DNA from: Methylobrevis albus
GTDB taxonomy: Bacteria; Pseudomonadota; Alphaproteobacteria; Rhizobiales; Pleomorphomonadaceae
Assembly: GCF_015904235.1 (NCBI RefSeq)
Contig: NZ_JADZLT010000039.1
Coordinates: forward strand, 1 to 64,000
Length of the DNA: 64,000 nucleotides
Direction of reading: 5' to 3'
Below the pieces are notes generated by a model. It saw nothing but the letters and a program-made list of their open reading frames with translations, was not told the DNA's origin and did not search any database. Position 1 is the stretch's first letter. Every line of letters starts with the position of its first letter. The position numbers and the translations under genes were made by a program. This document shows, piece by piece, positions 62,088-64,000 of the stretch.

Positions 62088-62217
62088 CGGGCTCTCCTCG
62101 CGCCGCCGGCGGACCAACGGCACGGGTCCACCGATACAGCGAGGCGTAGCCCTGCGGAAGCCTTGGCGCCAGAGGCCTTTGGTCGCGCCAGCCATGCGGG
62201 CCGGCGCGGAAGCCGGG

Positions 62218-63756
62218 CTACTGCGGCAGCACGGCGCCCTCGGACAGAGCGGTCGGAGGGGCCTCTTCGGTCGCCACCGTCATGTTGGGGTCGAGGAACT
62301 CGACGGTGACGCCGGGCTTCACGAGGTGCACCAGCTCGCGCGCGTCCCAGTTGGTGAGGCGCAGGCAGCCGTGGCTGCTGGTCTTGTCGATGCGGCTCGG
62401 CTCGGGCGTGCCGTGGATGCCGTAGGTCGGCTTGTCGAGGCCGATCCAGACGGTGCCGACCGGGTTGTTCGGCCCGGGCGCGAGGCGCAGCGCCTTGGTG
62501 TTGTTGCCCTGCACGAAATTGACGTCGGGGCGGTACCAGTACTCGGGATCGGTGGCGACGGCGCGGACGGCGTGGATGCCGGTGGGCGAGGGCAGGCTGG
62601 TGCTGCCGATCGTCGCCGGATAGGCGACGACGAGGGCGCCGTCATAGCCGTAGCCGAACACCTGCTTGCGCGCCTTGTCGGCCACGATGTGGGCGACCGG
62701 GGTGCGCACGCGCCGGCCGGGGTCGGTGACGGTGATCACCGTGCCGGCGACGAAGAAATCGGCGCCGGGGTTGAGCCAGCGCAGGAAGCCCTCGTCCATG
62801 TGAAAGGCTTCGGCGAGGGCCTCGGCCGGATTGCGCCAGCCGAGCGTCGGCAGCTGGGCCAGCTCGGCGTAGTCCTTCGGTATCTCGCCGTAGAACGGCC
62901 CGGCGGCGTCGGCCTCGGTGATGACGTAGTCGACGAAGGCCGGCGGGCCGCCGAGGTCCTCGAGCGCCGTCAGCAGCTGCTGGGTGACGAGACCGTCGAC
63001 GGGCAGGCCGCGGATGGTCTGGAAGGCGGCCACGGCCTTGGCGACGTTGCTGCCGATCAGCCCGTCGATGACGCCGGGCGAGACGCCGGCGCGGTCGAGC
63101 AGGACCTGCAGGCGGGCGATGGCCGGGTCGCGCTGGTCGCCGCGCAGGCCCGGCATCAGCCCGGTCTGGTTGGCGCTGGCGGCGAAGCTGCGCGGATCGA
63201 TGGATTGGGCGGCGACGGGTGCCGGCGCCTGCAGGGGGCCGGGGGCAGGTGCGGCCTCAACCGGCGGCGGCGCGTCGGTCGCCGGCAGGGATTCGGCCGG
63301 CGAATAGGTCGCGGTCGACGGCTGTGGTGCGGTCGCCGCGGGAGGGGCGAGCGCGGCGGGCTGTGCCGGCTCCAGCGCAGCCGAGGCGGGCGGGATCGCG
63401 CCTGGGAGCACCGCTTCGGTGGCACCCGGCGTCGCATCGAGACCGGGGATGCTTTCGGTCGGCACGACGATGGCCGGACTGGCGGTCGCCTCGCCAACGC
63501 CGGCCGGGGCCGGCGGCGAGACCGTGACGCGCGGCCGCGGCGGCGTGTGGCGGTCGATCGCGCCGGTGACGATGTCGTCGAAGGCCTGCGGCGACGCCTG
63601 CACGGCGGTCGGCGCCGGCTGGGGCAACGCGCCGCTGCGCGGCCGCGGCAGGGCGAACTCCTGCGCCGCCGCGAGATCGCAGAGCAGGACGAGGCCGATC
63701 GCCGTCCGGGTCAGGATCGCCGACCCCGCCGGGGGCCGAAGGGTCCGCAATGCCAT
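62218..63756 (-). CDS. periplasmic L,D-transpeptidase with peptidoglycan-binding domain
   Basis: This 512-residue secreted enzyme has a signal peptide (about 1-32), a long Pro/Ala-rich linker (about 40-190), a peptidoglycan-binding domain (about 210-260, IARLQVLLDRAGVSPGVIDG) and a C-terminal YkuD L,D-transpeptidase domain with SHGCLRL (catalytic cysteine about C464). It forms 3-3 cross-links or anchors proteins in peptidoglycan. The start MALRTLRPP at 63756 gives a clean signal sequence; a longer frame upstream is unlikely. Confidence 0.92.
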   Translation of the reverse strand: MALRTLRPPAGSAILTRTAIGLVLLCDLAAAQEFALPRPRSGALPQPAPTAVQASPQAFDDIVTGAIDRHTPPRPRVTVSPPAPAGVGEATASPAIVVPTESIPGLDATPGATEAVLPGAIPPASAALEPAQPAALAPPAATAPQPSTATYSPAESLPATDAPPPVEAAPAPGPLQAPAPVAAQSIDPRSFAASANQTGLMPGLRGDQRDPAIARLQVLLDRAGVSPGVIDGLIGSNVAKAVAAFQTIRGLPVDGLVTQQLLTALEDLGGPPAFVDYVITEADAAGPFYGEIPKDYAELAQLPTLGWRNPAEALAEAFHMDEGFLRWLNPGADFFVAGTVITVTDPGRRVRTPVAHIVADKARKQVFGYGYDGALVVAYPATIGSTSLPSPTGIHAVRAVATDPEYWYRPDVNFVQGNNTKALRLAPGPNNPVGTVWIGLDKPTYGIHGTPEPSRIDKTSSHGCLRLTNWDARELVHLVKPGVTVEFLDPNMTVATEEAPPTALSEGAVLPQ

Positions 63757-63955
63757 GCCATCGCTCCAGAAGCCGCCGCTGCCCGAATTCGGCTGCGGCG
63801 CGAAGACCAATCATCGGTATTACTAGGGCGTTAGGGTTAAGGGATCGTTGGCGACGCGAACGGGCGGCTAGCCGGGCGCCGGCGGCGCCGTTGCGGAGAT
63901 TTCGGCCGGCTGGTAAGGAAAGGGCGCTGCGTTTCAGGCAAATCTTGGATTTTTC

Positions 63956-64000
63956 ATGCTTTTTTCGACGGATAAGCTCGGCGTCGTCCGCAGGATCCGC
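63956..64000 (+). CDS. possible partial CDS at the right edge
   Basis: An ATG at 63956 opens a frame reading MLFSTDKLGVVRRIR to the end of the window. A GGA lies seven bases upstream, which is weak. Fifteen codons are too few to assign a family. The preceding 199 bases after the L,D-transpeptidase start show no other feature. Confidence 0.3.
   Translation, partial: MLFSTDKLGVVRRIR

Overview
This window is chromosomal DNA from a high-GC alphaproteobacterium, most likely Hyphomicrobiales (Rhizobiales). The grounds are gene order and content: ftsB followed by pdhA, a lipoyl-domain pdhB, DUF5076, pdhC, lpdA, lipA and a COQ10-like gene; a DUF3572 gene beside divK and pleD; an aapJQMP amino-acid transporter; and many long palindromic intergenic repeats of the kind common in that order. 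I cannot name a genus. No rRNA, tRNA, CRISPR array or intact insertion sequence was found. Coding density is high, and most very long antisense open frames are GC-rich shadows.

Layout. 1-4.5 kb: glutaryl-CoA dehydrogenase with a divergent LysR regulator, a MarR regulator and a flavin monooxygenase. 4.8-12.1 kb: a leftward block with an ABC importer (two permeases and an ATPase, but no binding protein), an MTAP-type phosphorylase, an Fe-S protein related to 6-hydroxynicotinate reductase, a UPF0280 protein and two tandem DUF1185 proteins. It looks like one pathway of unknown substrate. 12.4-18.0 kb: a thioesterase, then two tandem copies of a cytochrome P450 plus LpxL-like acyltransferase pair. 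18.6-27.7 kb: ftsB and the pyruvate dehydrogenase/lipoate region, interrupted between pdhC and lpdA by palindromic repeats and a small GIY-YIG nuclease. 27.7-33.0 kb: SulP permease, MFS transporter, quinone oxidoreductase, LysR regulator.

33.1-46.7 kb is a purine-degradation island read in one direction: HIU hydrolase, xdhABC, a BMP-type nucleoside/purine importer, urate oxidase PuuD, OHCU decarboxylase and an allantoate amidohydrolase-type enzyme. Together these take imported purines through xanthine, urate, HIU and OHCU to allantoin and on toward ureidoglycolate. Allantoinase is not in the window. 46.7-49.6 kb: DUF3253, DUF599, a 41-residue membrane protein and metC. 50.0-54.5 kb: aapJQMP. 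54.7-58.3 kb: dinB, DUF3572, divK and pleD. 58.3-59.4 kb: a 1 kb noncoding stretch full of inverted repeats and a run of stem-loops. 59.4-63.8 kb: rpmG, a PqiA-like protein, GNAT, Nudix, DUF983 and a periplasmic L,D-transpeptidase.

The most notable items are the unexplained 4.8-12.1 kb cluster, the duplicated P450/acyltransferase pairs, the GIY-YIG gene embedded among palindromic repeats inside the pdh region, the acidic N-terminal extension of XdhB, and the stem-loop run near 58.8 kb.
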